The notes beneath the pieces are model-generated. The model saw only the letters and a program-made list of their open reading frames with translations. It was not told the DNA's origin and did no database searches. Made by a program: the position numbers and the translations under genes. Positions 15,747 through 24,864 of a stretch of 64,000 nucleotides of DNA are shown here, piece after piece. Position 1 is the first letter of the stretch. Each line of letters begins with the position of its first letter. This DNA is from Erythrobacteraceae bacterium CCH12-C2 (lineage in GTDB: Bacteria; Pseudomonadota; Alphaproteobacteria; Sphingomonadales; Sphingomonadaceae). The stretch covers positions 1 to 64,000 of the forward strand of contig LSKF01000094.1 in assembly GCA_001556995.1 (NCBI GenBank), in the 5' to 3' direction.

Positions 15747-18467
15747 TTAGAATTCAGCCTTGAGGCCGATCGCAAAGGACGTGCCGACCTGGTAGGTGTT
15801 CAGTTCAGCGCGGTTGCCGTTCACTTCCTGGAATTCGAAATTGTCGCGGCCGAAGATGTTGCGCGCTTCGAGCGACAATTCGAGCGGGAGACCGCCGATC
15901 TGGAGCGCCGAGCGGGCGACGACATCGACCGTCAGGCCCGGGTTCTCGACCACATCGGGCAGCGCACCGCCGCGCAGCGTCACGCGTTCGCTGGCATAGT
16001 TGAACAGCACGGTGAACTGCTGGACCTTGTCGAGATCCTCGATGCCGAGCGAGAGGTTGGCGACGTGATCGGATTGCCCGACCAGCGGCGCCCCATCGTC
16101 GAACACCTGGGTAGCAATCAGGTTAGGGGCACCCGGGATCGGCGCAAGATCACCTGCGCCCACCGAGATGCTCGATTGGGTGTAGGTGTAGTTGGCAAGG
16201 ATCAGGAACTGCTTGGTTTCGAAGAAGCCGCCCCAGTCAGCCAGATCGATCCCATAGGCAATGTCGAATTCAGCCCCGTAAAGCTCGGCCGACGGCGCAT
16301 TGGCGTAGCTGGTTTCGATAATCCCCGGTGCGGTGATCAGGAAGTTTTCGATCGGGTTGTCGATTTCCTTGTAGAAGCCCGCGAGGCTGACCCGGTTGGG
16401 GCCGCCCATGTAATATTCGGCGCGCGCTTCGACGTTGATCAGCTCGCTGTCCTGCAGGAACGGGTTCCCGCGGAAACGGCGGTTGGATTCCGGATCGAAA
16501 TAGGTCTGTTCCACCAGTTCGCGGAATTGCGGGCGCGCGATGGTCTGCGAGGCGGCAAGGCGCAGCTGCAGATCGTCGATGGCTTCCCAGGTGATCGTGG
16601 CGGAAGGCAGGAAGTACTGCTCGGCGATCCGGGTGGGGTTGGCGAGGTTTGTACCCCCAAAGGTCGGATCAGGCGCTGCAACCTGAAGCCCGTCTTCAAA
16701 GCGCAGACCACCTTCGATGGTCACAAGGTCAGTCGGGCGATAACGAAACAGGCCGTAGCCTGCGTGAACGGTGAGCGCTGCGTCGAACACCGGGAAGGGT
16801 GTCGGATCGGACACGGTCACGCCAAAGATCGGTGATGGGGTTGTGGCCGGCGGGATGATGCCGATGGCCAGCGTCGCCCCGTTGATGATGTCCCCCGGCC
16901 GACGCAGACCAAGCGCACGCAGAGCGGTGTTGAATTCCGCGCTTGAGCTGATCAGCGGGCGGATGATGAAGGACAGCGAGCGGCGCGAGGTGTCCGAATA
17001 GGCGTAGCCTGCGGTGAGCGACAGCGTGTCGGTCAGTTCGTAAGTCACGTCAGCCCCGCCGAACCACAGCTCTTCCTGCAGATCTTCAAATCCGACCTGG
17101 ATACGTTCCGTCCCGCCGATCTGCGCGCCGACATCAACCACGAATTCGTTGCCGAAGGGATCACCCGCGACGTTGGTGCGGAAATAGGGCACGATCGCGT
17201 TGTAGGGCGCTTCGCGGTCGGTGCGGGCGTAGCCCCCGCGCAGATCGAGCTCGAACGCGTCGAAGTTGAACTCGGCCACGATCTGCGAATCGATCAGCTG
17301 GCGTTCAAACCAGCCGGTTTGCTGGGTCTGGAAATCGAACCCCGTCTCACGGTCTGTGAAGAAGTCGGTCCCCCGCGCCAGCCGGGCGGTCTTGAGCGTG
17401 TCGCGGATGTAGAGATTGGTCCAGCGGATGGTGTGCTCGCCAATGTCGAGACCCAGGCCGATCAACCCGTTCACCAGCACCTTGTTGTCGGTGATGAAGG
17501 TGTTCGAATCAAAGATGATGTCGCCCGCCTCAGCATCGCCGAACTGTTGGCTGGTCACCGAACGGTTGCGCCAGGTGTTCGTGATCCCGGCGGTAGCAAT
17601 GATCCCGAAGTAATTGCCATCGCCGACCTCGAACGAGGCACCGCCGGTGATGTTGGCCGAGAAATTGACCGGCAGCTCGTCATTCTTTTGCAGCGTAACG
17701 AGGTTGAGCGGCATGATCTGCCCCGCCAGCTGACGCTGCACATCAGCGGGCGCATCGTTGATGCGCGTGCCGCTATCGATCAGCCCCTGGAGGGCGGTCG
17801 GGAAATCGCGATTGCCGTTGTCGAAACCGAACGTATCCCATCGCGACCCGAAATAGGTCAGACCATTCTCAAAAGTGGTCTCGGTATCGCCGCTAAACGA
17901 GCCGCCGATGGTGAGGAAGTCTTCGGTGGGGATCGCCTTGGTGGTGAGGTTGATCACACCGCCGCCGAATTCACCCGGGAAGTTGGCCGAATAGGTTTTC
18001 TGCACCAGCGACGATGCGATCACGCTGGTCGGGAAGATGTCGAGCGGCACCACGCGGCTGAGCGGTTCGGGGCTCGGCAGGGGGAGGCCGTTGAGCAGTG
18101 CGAGTGAATAGCGATCGCCCAACCCGCGCACGAACACGCGTCCATTGCCAACCAGCGACAGGCCGCTGACGCGTGCCAGCGATCCGGCAATGTCACCTTC
18201 GCCGGTGCGGGCGATGTCGGCTTCAGAGAGTACGGTGAGGACCTGCCCGGAATTGCGCGCCGGATCGCGGTTGCGGCGTCCGGTGACGATGATCCCGCCG
18301 CCGGGCAGCGAGATGTCGGTATCCTGCATCTCTTCTTCGGGCGGGGTCTGCTCAACCTCCTGCGCCAGCGTGTCCTCGGGCTCCGCGTCCTGCGCATGCA
18401 GCATCGACGGAAGCGTGAGCGACGTGGTGAGAAGCAGCAACCCTGCCAGGCGCGTGCCGGTCGACAT
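15747..18467 (-). CDS. TonB-dependent receptor (lipoprotein-paired type)
   Basis: 906 residues from ATG 18467, with signal peptide (LAGLLLLTTSLTLPSMLHA) and mature N-terminus. Plug domain: GGGIIVTGRR, FVRGLGDRYSLALLNGLPLP, then SANFPGEFGGGVINLTTKA. The rest is a 22-strand barrel ending in the aromatic-type KAEF. It belongs to a large sphingomonad group usually encoded beside a repeat-bearing lipoprotein, as here (stop 125 bp upstream). Energised outer-membrane uptake; ligand unknown. GAGGGGG lies upstream of the start. Confidence 0.9.
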   Translation of the reverse strand: MSTGTRLAGLLLLTTSLTLPSMLHAQDAEPEDTLAQEVEQTPPEEEMQDTDISLPGGGIIVTGRRNRDPARNSGQVLTVLSEADIARTGEGDIAGSLARVSGLSLVGNGRVFVRGLGDRYSLALLNGLPLPSPEPLSRVVPLDIFPTSVIASSLVQKTYSANFPGEFGGGVINLTTKAIPTEDFLTIGGSFSGDTETTFENGLTYFGSRWDTFGFDNGNRDFPTALQGLIDSGTRINDAPADVQRQLAGQIMPLNLVTLQKNDELPVNFSANITGGASFEVGDGNYFGIIATAGITNTWRNRSVTSQQFGDAEAGDIIFDSNTFITDNKVLVNGLIGLGLDIGEHTIRWTNLYIRDTLKTARLARGTDFFTDRETGFDFQTQQTGWFERQLIDSQIVAEFNFDAFELDLRGGYARTDREAPYNAIVPYFRTNVAGDPFGNEFVVDVGAQIGGTERIQVGFEDLQEELWFGGADVTYELTDTLSLTAGYAYSDTSRRSLSFIIRPLISSSAEFNTALRALGLRRPGDIINGATLAIGIIPPATTPSPIFGVTVSDPTPFPVFDAALTVHAGYGLFRYRPTDLVTIEGGLRFEDGLQVAAPDPTFGGTNLANPTRIAEQYFLPSATITWEAIDDLQLRLAASQTIARPQFRELVEQTYFDPESNRRFRGNPFLQDSELINVEARAEYYMGGPNRVSLAGFYKEIDNPIENFLITAPGIIETSYANAPSAELYGAEFDIAYGIDLADWGGFFETKQFLILANYTYTQSSISVGAGDLAPIPGAPNLIATQVFDDGAPLVGQSDHVANLSLGIEDLDKVQQFTVLFNYASERVTLRGGALPDVVENPGLTVDVVARSALQIGGLPLELSLEARNIFGRDNFEFQEVNGNRAELNTYQVGTSFAIGLKAEF

Positions 18468-18591
18468 AATCCTAGACCCCCTCATGAATAGGCCCTTTGA
18501 ACTTCAATGGCTGGCAAACAGCCCGATAAGTGGAAAGGGGGGGCGCGGCATTGAGATGCAGCGCCGCCCCCCACATTTTCCGGTTCGGCGA

Positions 18592-20172
18592 TTAGGCCGG
18601 GTAGATCGGCAGCGAAGTGCAGGCGCCGGTCGAGCTGTTGAAGTTCTGGATCGACGAGTTGCAGGTCCAGTTACCGAAGGTCGTGGTCAGCGCGGCAGCG
18701 TTCTGGATCGCCCCGACGAAGGTGCGGGTCGGGAAGAACGTCGAACGCGTGTTGGCGTTGAACACCGGCGTGTAGGCCGCCTCACCCGTCCCGTTCACCA
18801 CGTTATTGGTGAGCGTGATGGTGAAGGCGAGGTTGTTGCCAGCCGCGGCCGGGTTCACGCCAGCCGCTGCATCGGCGTTGGTCACGCCAGCACCGCCGCG
18901 GATCGGATCGGTCGCCGGGCAGTTGCCGATCACCGAGTTCACGCCGATCAGCGCTGCCAGCGTGGCGGGCTCGTCGATCTGGAAGCAGTGGTTGGTGCCC
19001 GCACGGATCACGCCGTTGGTCAGACCCAGCGCTGCGCCGCCACGGGCCTGCACGACTTGCGGAGCTCCCGCACGCGCCACGAAGGTGAAGTTGTTCACCT
19101 GGAAGCGGGTCTGCGGGATCGCATTGGTGGGGGTACGGTCAGCCACGTTAGGCGAATCGAGTTCGATCAGGCGGTCACCCGTGGTCGAACGCTGCACCGC
19201 AATCATGGTGTCGACATTGACGATCGCGCCGGTGTCGACGTCGATCGAGTCGTCCGACGCACCGATGATGGCGAGGTTGCGGGCGTTGAACCCGCCGCCG
19301 AAGAATTCGACGCCGTCATCCGAGCTGTTGAACGAAAGCAGGTTCTCAATCACCGTGCCCGAACCGGCGCCGCCGGTGGTCAGCGACTGGAGTTCGTTGT
19401 TCGGGGCAAGTTCAAAGCCCGAGAAGCGGATCTGGTTGAAGCGGAACGAACCCGAGCTGTCGGTGCTGCTCGCGCCGCCAAACGGAGTGGCGATGGCCGC
19501 ACCTTCAAGCCGGCCTTCGCAGGTCGGGTTGGCGGTCGGGGCTGCTGCGGTGTTGAACACGCCGGTCGAGCAATCCGAGTGCGGTGCACGGCCGAGCAGC
19601 ACGACGCCGCCCCACTGCTGCTGGCTGTTATCACCGGCAACGCCAATGATGTTGTCGCGGCTGGTCCAGATGATCGGGCGGTCGGCCGTGCCATTCGACT
19701 GGATGGCGTTGCCGCGGTTCACGACGAGGTAGGAGTCCTGCTGCGCGAACAGGATCACGCCGGGCTCGATCGTCAGGGTCACGGTGGTGCCGGTGCTCGC
19801 AAAGCCGCGATCAGCGCCAACTTCGACGCGGCCCGGGATCTCATACACGAGACCGCGAATATAGGGCAGGTTGTCGGTGGTGGTGAAGCGCGCGGGCAAG
19901 CGGCAAACGCGGAAGGTGCCGAGCGTGTTGTTCGGCAGCGTACCAGCATCGACCAGGCCGCCGGGCGTGGCGATGGTCGGGCAGCCCGCAGCCGGTGTCA
20001 CCAGCGACTGGGTCGGGGTCGGCGTGGGGGTCGGCGTCGGGGTCGGCGTCGGCGGCGGGTTGTTGATGATGATGTCACCGCCAGTGCCCGGCGAGACGAT
20101 TTCATCCGCGCCGCAACCGGCCAGAGCGACCAGGCTGCAACCCAGGATCAGAGTGCGTTGAATGTTTTTCAC
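18592..20172 (-). CDS. Pro-Thr-repeat lipoprotein partnered with a TonB-dependent receptor
   Basis: 526 residues from GTG 20172 (GAGGGG eleven bases upstream). The first residues form a lipoprotein signal with lipobox LAGC (ILGCSLVALAGC), followed by a spacer and a PTPTPTPTPTPTPT tract around residue 40 that probably spans the periplasm or cell surface. The mature part is rich in Gly, Asn and Thr with repeated phrases such as GVIRAG and GVEFFGGGFNARNLAIIGAS, suggesting a right-handed beta-helix. No enzyme motif recognised. It directly precedes the TonB receptor gene and is probably its surface-binding partner. Confidence 0.75.
   Translation of the reverse strand: MKNIQRTLILGCSLVALAGCGADEIVSPGTGGDIIINNPPPTPTPTPTPTPTPTQSLVTPAAGCPTIATPGGLVDAGTLPNNTLGTFRVCRLPARFTTTDNLPYIRGLVYEIPGRVEVGADRGFASTGTTVTLTIEPGVILFAQQDSYLVVNRGNAIQSNGTADRPIIWTSRDNIIGVAGDNSQQQWGGVVLLGRAPHSDCSTGVFNTAAAPTANPTCEGRLEGAAIATPFGGASSTDSSGSFRFNQIRFSGFELAPNNELQSLTTGGAGSGTVIENLLSFNSSDDGVEFFGGGFNARNLAIIGASDDSIDVDTGAIVNVDTMIAVQRSTTGDRLIELDSPNVADRTPTNAIPQTRFQVNNFTFVARAGAPQVVQARGGAALGLTNGVIRAGTNHCFQIDEPATLAALIGVNSVIGNCPATDPIRGGAGVTNADAAAGVNPAAAGNNLAFTITLTNNVVNGTGEAAYTPVFNANTRSTFFPTRTFVGAIQNAAALTTTFGNWTCNSSIQNFNSSTGACTSLPIYPA
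20011..20058. repeat. Hexanucleotide tandem repeat coding (Pro-Thr)n
   Basis: About seven imperfect copies of GGTCGG/CGTCGG encode the PTPTPTPT linker of the lipoprotein. Unit length six keeps frame, so copy-number changes would only alter linker length. Confidence 0.8.
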
Positions 20173-20250
20173 AGCGAGCGGTCCCCTCAAAAACCGAGAA
20201 TCGAAGAAGGCGCGGTTAGTCAGCGCTGGGGACGCGCTAGGGATGTCGCG

Positions 20251-20323
20251 TGACAGAATTCTTGCAGCATGACAGGCATGTGGCAATTCGTGTAATATGA
20301 CTGAAGAAAGACAAATATGACGC
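20251..20323 (-). promoter_or_regulatory. Cluster of TGTCA-like half-sites upstream of the lipoprotein-receptor operon
   Basis: On the minus strand CTGTCA occurs at 20256-20251 and 20275-20270, with CAGTCA (20303-20298) and GCGTCA (20323-20318) further upstream. CTGTCA is the PhoB half-site, but spacings are 19-23 bp rather than the canonical 11, so PhoB control is only a suggestion. The rest of the 321-bp divergent spacer (20173-20493) is AT-rich and has no gene. Confidence 0.25.
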
Positions 20324-20434
20324 AAATTTCCTGCGGCAGGGGCTGTCGGCGATCAGCGAAAAATGCGATTAAAGACATGAAAAACAATTGCTTGAGGATA
20401 TAAATTACATAAAAATTACAATGTTTCAGTTTTG

Positions 20435-20463
20435 TTGCATTCCGATGTAACCTGAGTCACTAT
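20435..20463 (+). promoter_or_regulatory. Candidate sigma-70 promoter for the TPR protein gene
   Basis: TTGCAT (20435-20440), 17-bp spacer, CACTAT (20458-20463), 30 bp before the ATG at 20494 and inside an AT-rich stretch. Confidence 0.35.
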
Positions 20464-20493
20464 GCTCCCAGTTGAACCAAGGGAGCTTTGCCC

Positions 20494-20904
20494 ATGTCCG
20501 TTACCGCCTTTGCGATCGCCATGATCCTTGCCGCCCCGCTGGCCGGTCCTGCCGCAGCGCCCATGCCTGCCTTGCTTGAGGCCAATGATCAGATCGTCCA
20601 GCCGTTGACGGCGGGACGCGTGGATGAGGCGCTGACACGGCTCGAACGGGCAAGTGCCGCCAACCCGCATGATGCGGCCCTGCTCATCAATCTCGGGATC
20701 GCTTATGCCCAGCGCGGCGAGGAGGCGAAGGCCCGCGCCACCTTTGAACAGGCGGCTGCCTGTCATGAGGTGATCGAGCTCACCACCGCCGATGGCAATG
20801 TGACCGACTCGTTCCGTCTGGCCCGCAAGGCGCTCAAGATGCTGGCACGCGGCGAGTTCACGGTGCAGCCCGCGCGGGCGGGTCAGCTGACCTATAAGGA
20901 TTGA
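20494..20904 (+). CDS. Secreted TPR-containing small protein
   Basis: 136 residues with a signal peptide (MSVTAFAIAMILAAPLAGPAAA) and one or two tetratricopeptide repeats (ALTRLERASAANPHDAALLI, then NLGIAYAQRGEEAKARATFE). TPR proteins act as protein-binding scaffolds; this one should be periplasmic. ATG 20494 is chosen with GGGAG ten bases upstream. It is followed by a strong terminator and is monocistronic. Partner unknown. Confidence 0.75.
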   Translation: MSVTAFAIAMILAAPLAGPAAAPMPALLEANDQIVQPLTAGRVDEALTRLERASAANPHDAALLINLGIAYAQRGEEAKARATFEQAAACHEVIELTTADGNVTDSFRLARKALKMLARGEFTVQPARAGQLTYKD

Positions 20905-20942
20905 CTGCCAACGCAATCCAGCACCTTCAAGCTGGTCCATCA

Positions 20943-20977
20943 GGGCGGGTCGCGTGACGACGCGGCCCGCCCTTTTT
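20943..20977 (+). terminator. Rho-independent terminator after the TPR gene
   Basis: 12-bp stem GGGCGGGTCGCG (20943-20954) with CGCGGCCCGCCC (20961-20972), one G-U pair, six-base loop, then TTTTT (20973-20977). Confidence 0.9.
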
Positions 20978-21121
20978 GCGGCCAGCCGACCGCAGCGTTT
21001 GCCTGATCTTGCGCAAGTTCGCGGTTGGTTACTTTTTGGTAAGCCGCCTTCTGCTTTCCCGGCACTGTCACCCGCCTGTCATTTAGGATAGACAAAGGGG
21101 ATCATTCTGGAGGGCCGAGAC

Positions 21122-21751
21122 ATGATTCTCGCCGCGGCTTGCCGCGTCACGATTGCTGCCATGATGCTGAACCTCGCGGTTGAGGCGCGCGCTGATGTGC
21201 TTGAGCTGGGTTCGGACGGTGCGCGCTGGGTGGCAGGGCCGCTGGCTGAGCGTGCCGCTGCAGCGCCGGTCGGCGCCGCGCCTGAGGCTCTGCCCGATGG
21301 TCTTGGTCTGCCCGCTCATGCGATTGCTGACCCGGCGCGTCACGCCGCAGGCATCCCGCCGCGCTATGCCGCCAAGATCGCCGAGCTTGCCGCGCGCTTC
21401 GATCTTAGCCCGAGCCTGCTGGAGGCGCTGGTGTGGCAGGAAAGCCGCTGGCAGGAACAGGCTGTCTCGCCCGTCGGGGCGCAGGGGCTGGCGCAATTGA
21501 TGCCGGGCACCGCGCGCTATCTTGGCGTCAATCCGCATGATCCCTTCCAGAACCTTGAGGGCGGGGCGCGCTATCTGCGCGAGCAGCTCGACCGCTTCGG
21601 CGGTGATCTTGAGAAGGCGCTGGCGGCCTACAATGCCGGTCCCGGACGGGTTGAGCGCGCGAGGGGCATCCCCAATATCCGCGAGACCAAGCAATATGTC
21701 GCCGCCATCATGGGGCGGCTTTCCAACCATTCGCGCGTTGCGGGGCAATGA
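21122..21751 (+). CDS. virB1: VirB1-like lytic transglycosylase
   Basis: 209 residues with an N-terminal signal segment and a C-terminal SLT domain: LEALVWQESRWQEQ with the catalytic Glu, SPVGAQGLAQLMPGTARYLG, and AYNAGPGRVERARG. It opens peptidoglycan locally so that the secretion channel can be assembled. First gene of the VirB cluster, preceded by GGAGGG. The gap to virB2 is 41 bp. Confidence 0.85.
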   Translation: MILAAACRVTIAAMMLNLAVEARADVLELGSDGARWVAGPLAERAAAAPVGAAPEALPDGLGLPAHAIADPARHAAGIPPRYAAKIAELAARFDLSPSLLEALVWQESRWQEQAVSPVGAQGLAQLMPGTARYLGVNPHDPFQNLEGGARYLREQLDRFGGDLEKALAAYNAGPGRVERARGIPNIRETKQYVAAIMGRLSNHSRVAGQ

Positions 21752-21792
21752 GCCTTGCGCGCTGCTGACCATTTGAGGATTTGGACACAATA

Positions 21793-22104
21793 ATGACGTC
21801 GCTGTTTCGCTTTCCTGCCCGCATCATGGCACTGATCACGCTGGCGCTCACGCCTAGCGCCGCCTTAGCCCAAACGGCCGACCCGGCGGGCTCTGGTCCG
21901 ATCAATTCCGCGCTGCTGTGGCTGCAGGGCACGCTGCTCGGCACGGTTGCCACCACGGTGGCGGTCATGGCGGTCGCCGCGATTGGCTTCATGATGCTCA
22001 CTGGCCGGATGAACTGGCGCTTTGGCGCGACCGTGATCATCGGCGTGTTCATCCTGTTTGGTGCGACCACCATTGTCGCAGGCATCCAGTCAGCGGCTGG
22101 ATAA
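21793..22104 (+). CDS. virB2: VirB2/TrbC major pilin-like subunit
   Basis: 103 residues: signal peptide (LALTPSAALAQ) and two long hydrophobic helices separated by a short basic turn (LTGRMNWRFG), the VirB2 layout. It would form the pilus or channel filament after cleavage. ATG at 21793 has GAGGA 13 bases upstream; a TTG at 21781 is too close to that site. Five bases separate it from virB3. Confidence 0.85.
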   Translation: MTSLFRFPARIMALITLALTPSAALAQTADPAGSGPINSALLWLQGTLLGTVATTVAVMAVAAIGFMMLTGRMNWRFGATVIIGVFILFGATTIVAGIQSAAG

Positions 22105-22109
22105 GCACC

Positions 22110-22394
22110 GTGAGCGACCTCATCCGCAACCCCGTGCACCGCGCGCTCACCCGCCCGCAGATGTTTGCGGGCGTGACGATGAATTTCTTCATTATCAACC
22201 TGATGGTCACCACCATCGCGTTCTTGATGCTGAAGAGTTTCTGGATCATCCCGGTGCCGGTTGTCATGCACGTGATCGGGTATTTCGCTTCGCTGCGCGA
22301 GCCGCGCATTTTTGACCTGTGGATCACCAAGGTTAGCAAATGCCCGCGCGTGCCCAATTTCAAGCGCTGGGGCTGCAACAGCTACGCCCCATGA
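22110..22394 (+). CDS. virB3: VirB3/TrbD inner membrane protein
   Basis: 94 residues starting at GTG 22110, five bases after the virB2 stop (VSDLIRNPVHRALTRPQMF). The N-terminal V-x-x-A-L-T-R-P-Q motif and two adjacent membrane helices are standard for VirB3, which works with the VirB4 ATPase. Longer reading through the upstream codons would overlap virB2. Confidence 0.88.
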   Translation: MSDLIRNPVHRALTRPQMFAGVTMNFFIINLMVTTIAFLMLKSFWIIPVPVVMHVIGYFASLREPRIFDLWITKVSKCPRVPNFKRWGCNSYAP

Positions 22395-22431
22395 CGCAGT
22401 TTAGTCGTGGCCTCAACAAGGAGGGCCGAGC

Positions 22432-24864
22432 ATGGTGAAATGGATTGGACCTGCTGCCTGGAGCGCCAAGGAAGCGCGCGTCGGCGACCGGCTGCCCTAT
22501 GCCCGTCTCGTGGACGAAAACACCGTGCTGCTGCGCGATGGCTCAGTGATGAGCGCAATCCAGGTGCCAGGCCTGTTGTTCGAGACCGAGGACAGCGACG
22601 CGCTCAACGCCCACGCCGCCACGCGTGAGGTGATGCTGCGCTCGACGCTCGATGCGCGGTTCGTGATGTATCACCACGTCATCCGCCGCCGGGTCGAGGT
22701 GGAGCTCGACGCCGAATTCCCCGACCCGCTGTCGCGCCATATCGATGCGCGCTGGAAGCAGCGGCTGGCGGGGGGATCGCTGTTCATCAACGACCAGTTC
22801 GTCACCCTGATCCGCCGCCCCGCGCGCGGAAAGACGGGGTTGCCGGAGCGGGTAGCCAAGCTGTTCAGCCGCGCCGGGCAGGAGGAGCTGGAAGCCGATC
22901 CCAAGGACATCCGCAGCCTCAAGGCTGCGATTACCGGGCTCGTCGCCAGCTTGCAGAATTACGGCGCGGCGGTGCTGGGGGACTATAGCGGCGCGAACGG
23001 CACCAATTCGGAAATGTTGGAGCTGCTCTCGGCGCTCTACAATGGCGAAATGCGCCCGGTGCGCCGCCCTTCGCCCGAGACCGACATTGGCCACATGCTT
23101 CCCTATCGCCGCGCCTCTTTCGGGCTCGATGCGATGGAGCTGCGCGGGTCGGCTGCGCCAGATTTTGCCGCGATCCTCGGGCTGAAAGATTACCCCGAGG
23201 CAACCTCGCCCGGCCTGCTCGACAATCTGCTGCGCCTGCCGTTCGAGATGGTCGTTTCCGAAAGCTACGCCCCCAACGAACGCACCACCGCCAAGGAGCG
23301 GATCGACCTCGCCCTGCGCCGCTCGCGCTCGGTGGACGAGGAGGCCGCGGCCGAACGCAATGAAATGCTCGCCGCGCGCGATGCGCTGGGCAATGGGGCG
23401 GTGGGCTTTGGCGATCACCACCTGACCGTGCTGGTGCGCGAAACCACGCTGCCCCGGCTTGACGACGCGATGGCTGCCTGCGCCGCTGCGCTCGCCGACA
23501 CAGGCGCGATCGCGGTGCGCGAGGACACCAATCTCGAACCGGCCTTCTGGGCGCAGTTCCCTGGGAACGAGGAATATATCGTCCGCCGCGCACTGATTTC
23601 CTCGGCCAATATGGCGGGCTTCGGGAGCTTCCACGGCTTTGCGCTGGGGCAGGCGAGCGGCAATCACTGGGGCGATGCGGTGACCCTGCTGGAGACGACC
23701 AGCGCCACGCCCTTCTTCTTCAACTTCCACCACGGCGACCTTGGCAATTTCTCGGTCATCGGGCCGAGCGGCTCGGGCAAGACCGTGGTGATGAACTTCC
23801 TCGCCGCGCAGGCGCAGAAGTTCAAGCCGCGCACCATCCTGTTCGACAAGGATCGCGGGGCAGAGCTGTTCATTCGCGGGATTGGCGGGCGCTATGATCG
23901 GATCGCGCCGGGGATGCCGACCGGGTTCAACCCGCTGAGCCTTCCCGACACCCCCGCCAACCGCGCCTTCCTGCGCGACTGGCTGAGCGTGCTGCTCAAG
24001 GCCGAAGGGCCGGAGGAATTCGCCACGATTTCGGCGGCGGTCGATGCGACCTACGCCAATGATCCTTCGCTGCGCCGTCTTCGCCATTTCAAGGAACTGC
24101 TCGCCGGGGCCCGCCGCCCCGAACCGGGCGACTTGGCGGATCGGCTCGCGGCGTGGATCGGCTCGCCCAGCGGTGATGGCGGTGAGCATGCCTGGCTGTT
24201 CGACAATGAACGCGACCGGCTTGATCTGGCGGAACGCGTGCTCGGCTTCGACATGACCGCGCTGCTCGAAAACCCGCGCCTGCGCACGCCGACGATGATG
24301 TATCTGTTCCACCGCATCGACGAACGGCTCGATGGTCAGCCGACCATGATCCTGATCGATGAAGGCTGGAAGGCGCTGGATGACGAGGTGTTCGCCGCGC
24401 GCATCCGCGATTGGCTCAAGACCCTGCGTAAAAGGAACGCGCTGGTCGGGTTCGCCACCCAGTCCGCCCGCGATGCGCTCGACAGCCGCATTTCCACCGC
24501 ATTGGTCGAGCAGACCGCCACCATGGTGTTCATGCCCAACAGCCGCGCGCGGCCCGAGGATTATTGCGACGGGTTCGGGCTCACCAGCCACGAATTCGCG
24601 CTGATCCGCTCGCTGCCTGCCCATTCGCGCTGCTTCCTCGTGCGCCAGCCCGATGCGAGCGTGGTGGTGCGGCTCGATCTGTCGGGCGCGCCGGAAGTGC
24701 TGACGATCCTTTCGGGCCGCGAAAGCGCGGTGCGCAGGCTCGATCTGCTGCGCGAAGCGGTCGGCGATGCACCCTCGGCGTGGTATCCGGCGCTCACCGG
24801 ACGGCCCTGGCCCGATGGCGCGGGTGACGCTGAGGACGACAATATGTGGCAAGCGGCGGAATGA
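22432..24864 (+). CDS. virB4: VirB4 type IV secretion ATPase
   Basis: 810 residues. CagE/TrbE N-terminal region followed by a RecA-like ATPase: Walker A GPSGSGKT (about 444-451), Walker B ILIDEGWKAL, and the VGFATQSARDAL segment. It powers pilus subunit dislocation and substrate transfer at the inner membrane. GGAGGG lies just upstream of the ATG. Its stop overlaps virB6 by four bases. Confidence 0.95.
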   Translation: MVKWIGPAAWSAKEARVGDRLPYARLVDENTVLLRDGSVMSAIQVPGLLFETEDSDALNAHAATREVMLRSTLDARFVMYHHVIRRRVEVELDAEFPDPLSRHIDARWKQRLAGGSLFINDQFVTLIRRPARGKTGLPERVAKLFSRAGQEELEADPKDIRSLKAAITGLVASLQNYGAAVLGDYSGANGTNSEMLELLSALYNGEMRPVRRPSPETDIGHMLPYRRASFGLDAMELRGSAAPDFAAILGLKDYPEATSPGLLDNLLRLPFEMVVSESYAPNERTTAKERIDLALRRSRSVDEEAAAERNEMLAARDALGNGAVGFGDHHLTVLVRETTLPRLDDAMAACAAALADTGAIAVREDTNLEPAFWAQFPGNEEYIVRRALISSANMAGFGSFHGFALGQASGNHWGDAVTLLETTSATPFFFNFHHGDLGNFSVIGPSGSGKTVVMNFLAAQAQKFKPRTILFDKDRGAELFIRGIGGRYDRIAPGMPTGFNPLSLPDTPANRAFLRDWLSVLLKAEGPEEFATISAAVDATYANDPSLRRLRHFKELLAGARRPEPGDLADRLAAWIGSPSGDGGEHAWLFDNERDRLDLAERVLGFDMTALLENPRLRTPTMMYLFHRIDERLDGQPTMILIDEGWKALDDEVFAARIRDWLKTLRKRNALVGFATQSARDALDSRISTALVEQTATMVFMPNSRARPEDYCDGFGLTSHEFALIRSLPAHSRCFLVRQPDASVVVRLDLSGAPEVLTILSGRESAVRRLDLLREAVGDAPSAWYPALTGRPWPDGAGDAEDDNMWQAAE

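Noticed and set aside
18145..20253. 702-codon plus-strand ORF
   Set aside because: Antisense to the receptor and Pro-Thr lipoprotein; low-complexity, no domain. A by-product of high GC.
22543..24852. 769-codon minus-strand ORF
   Set aside because: Complete antisense of virB4; no similarity and no ribosome site.
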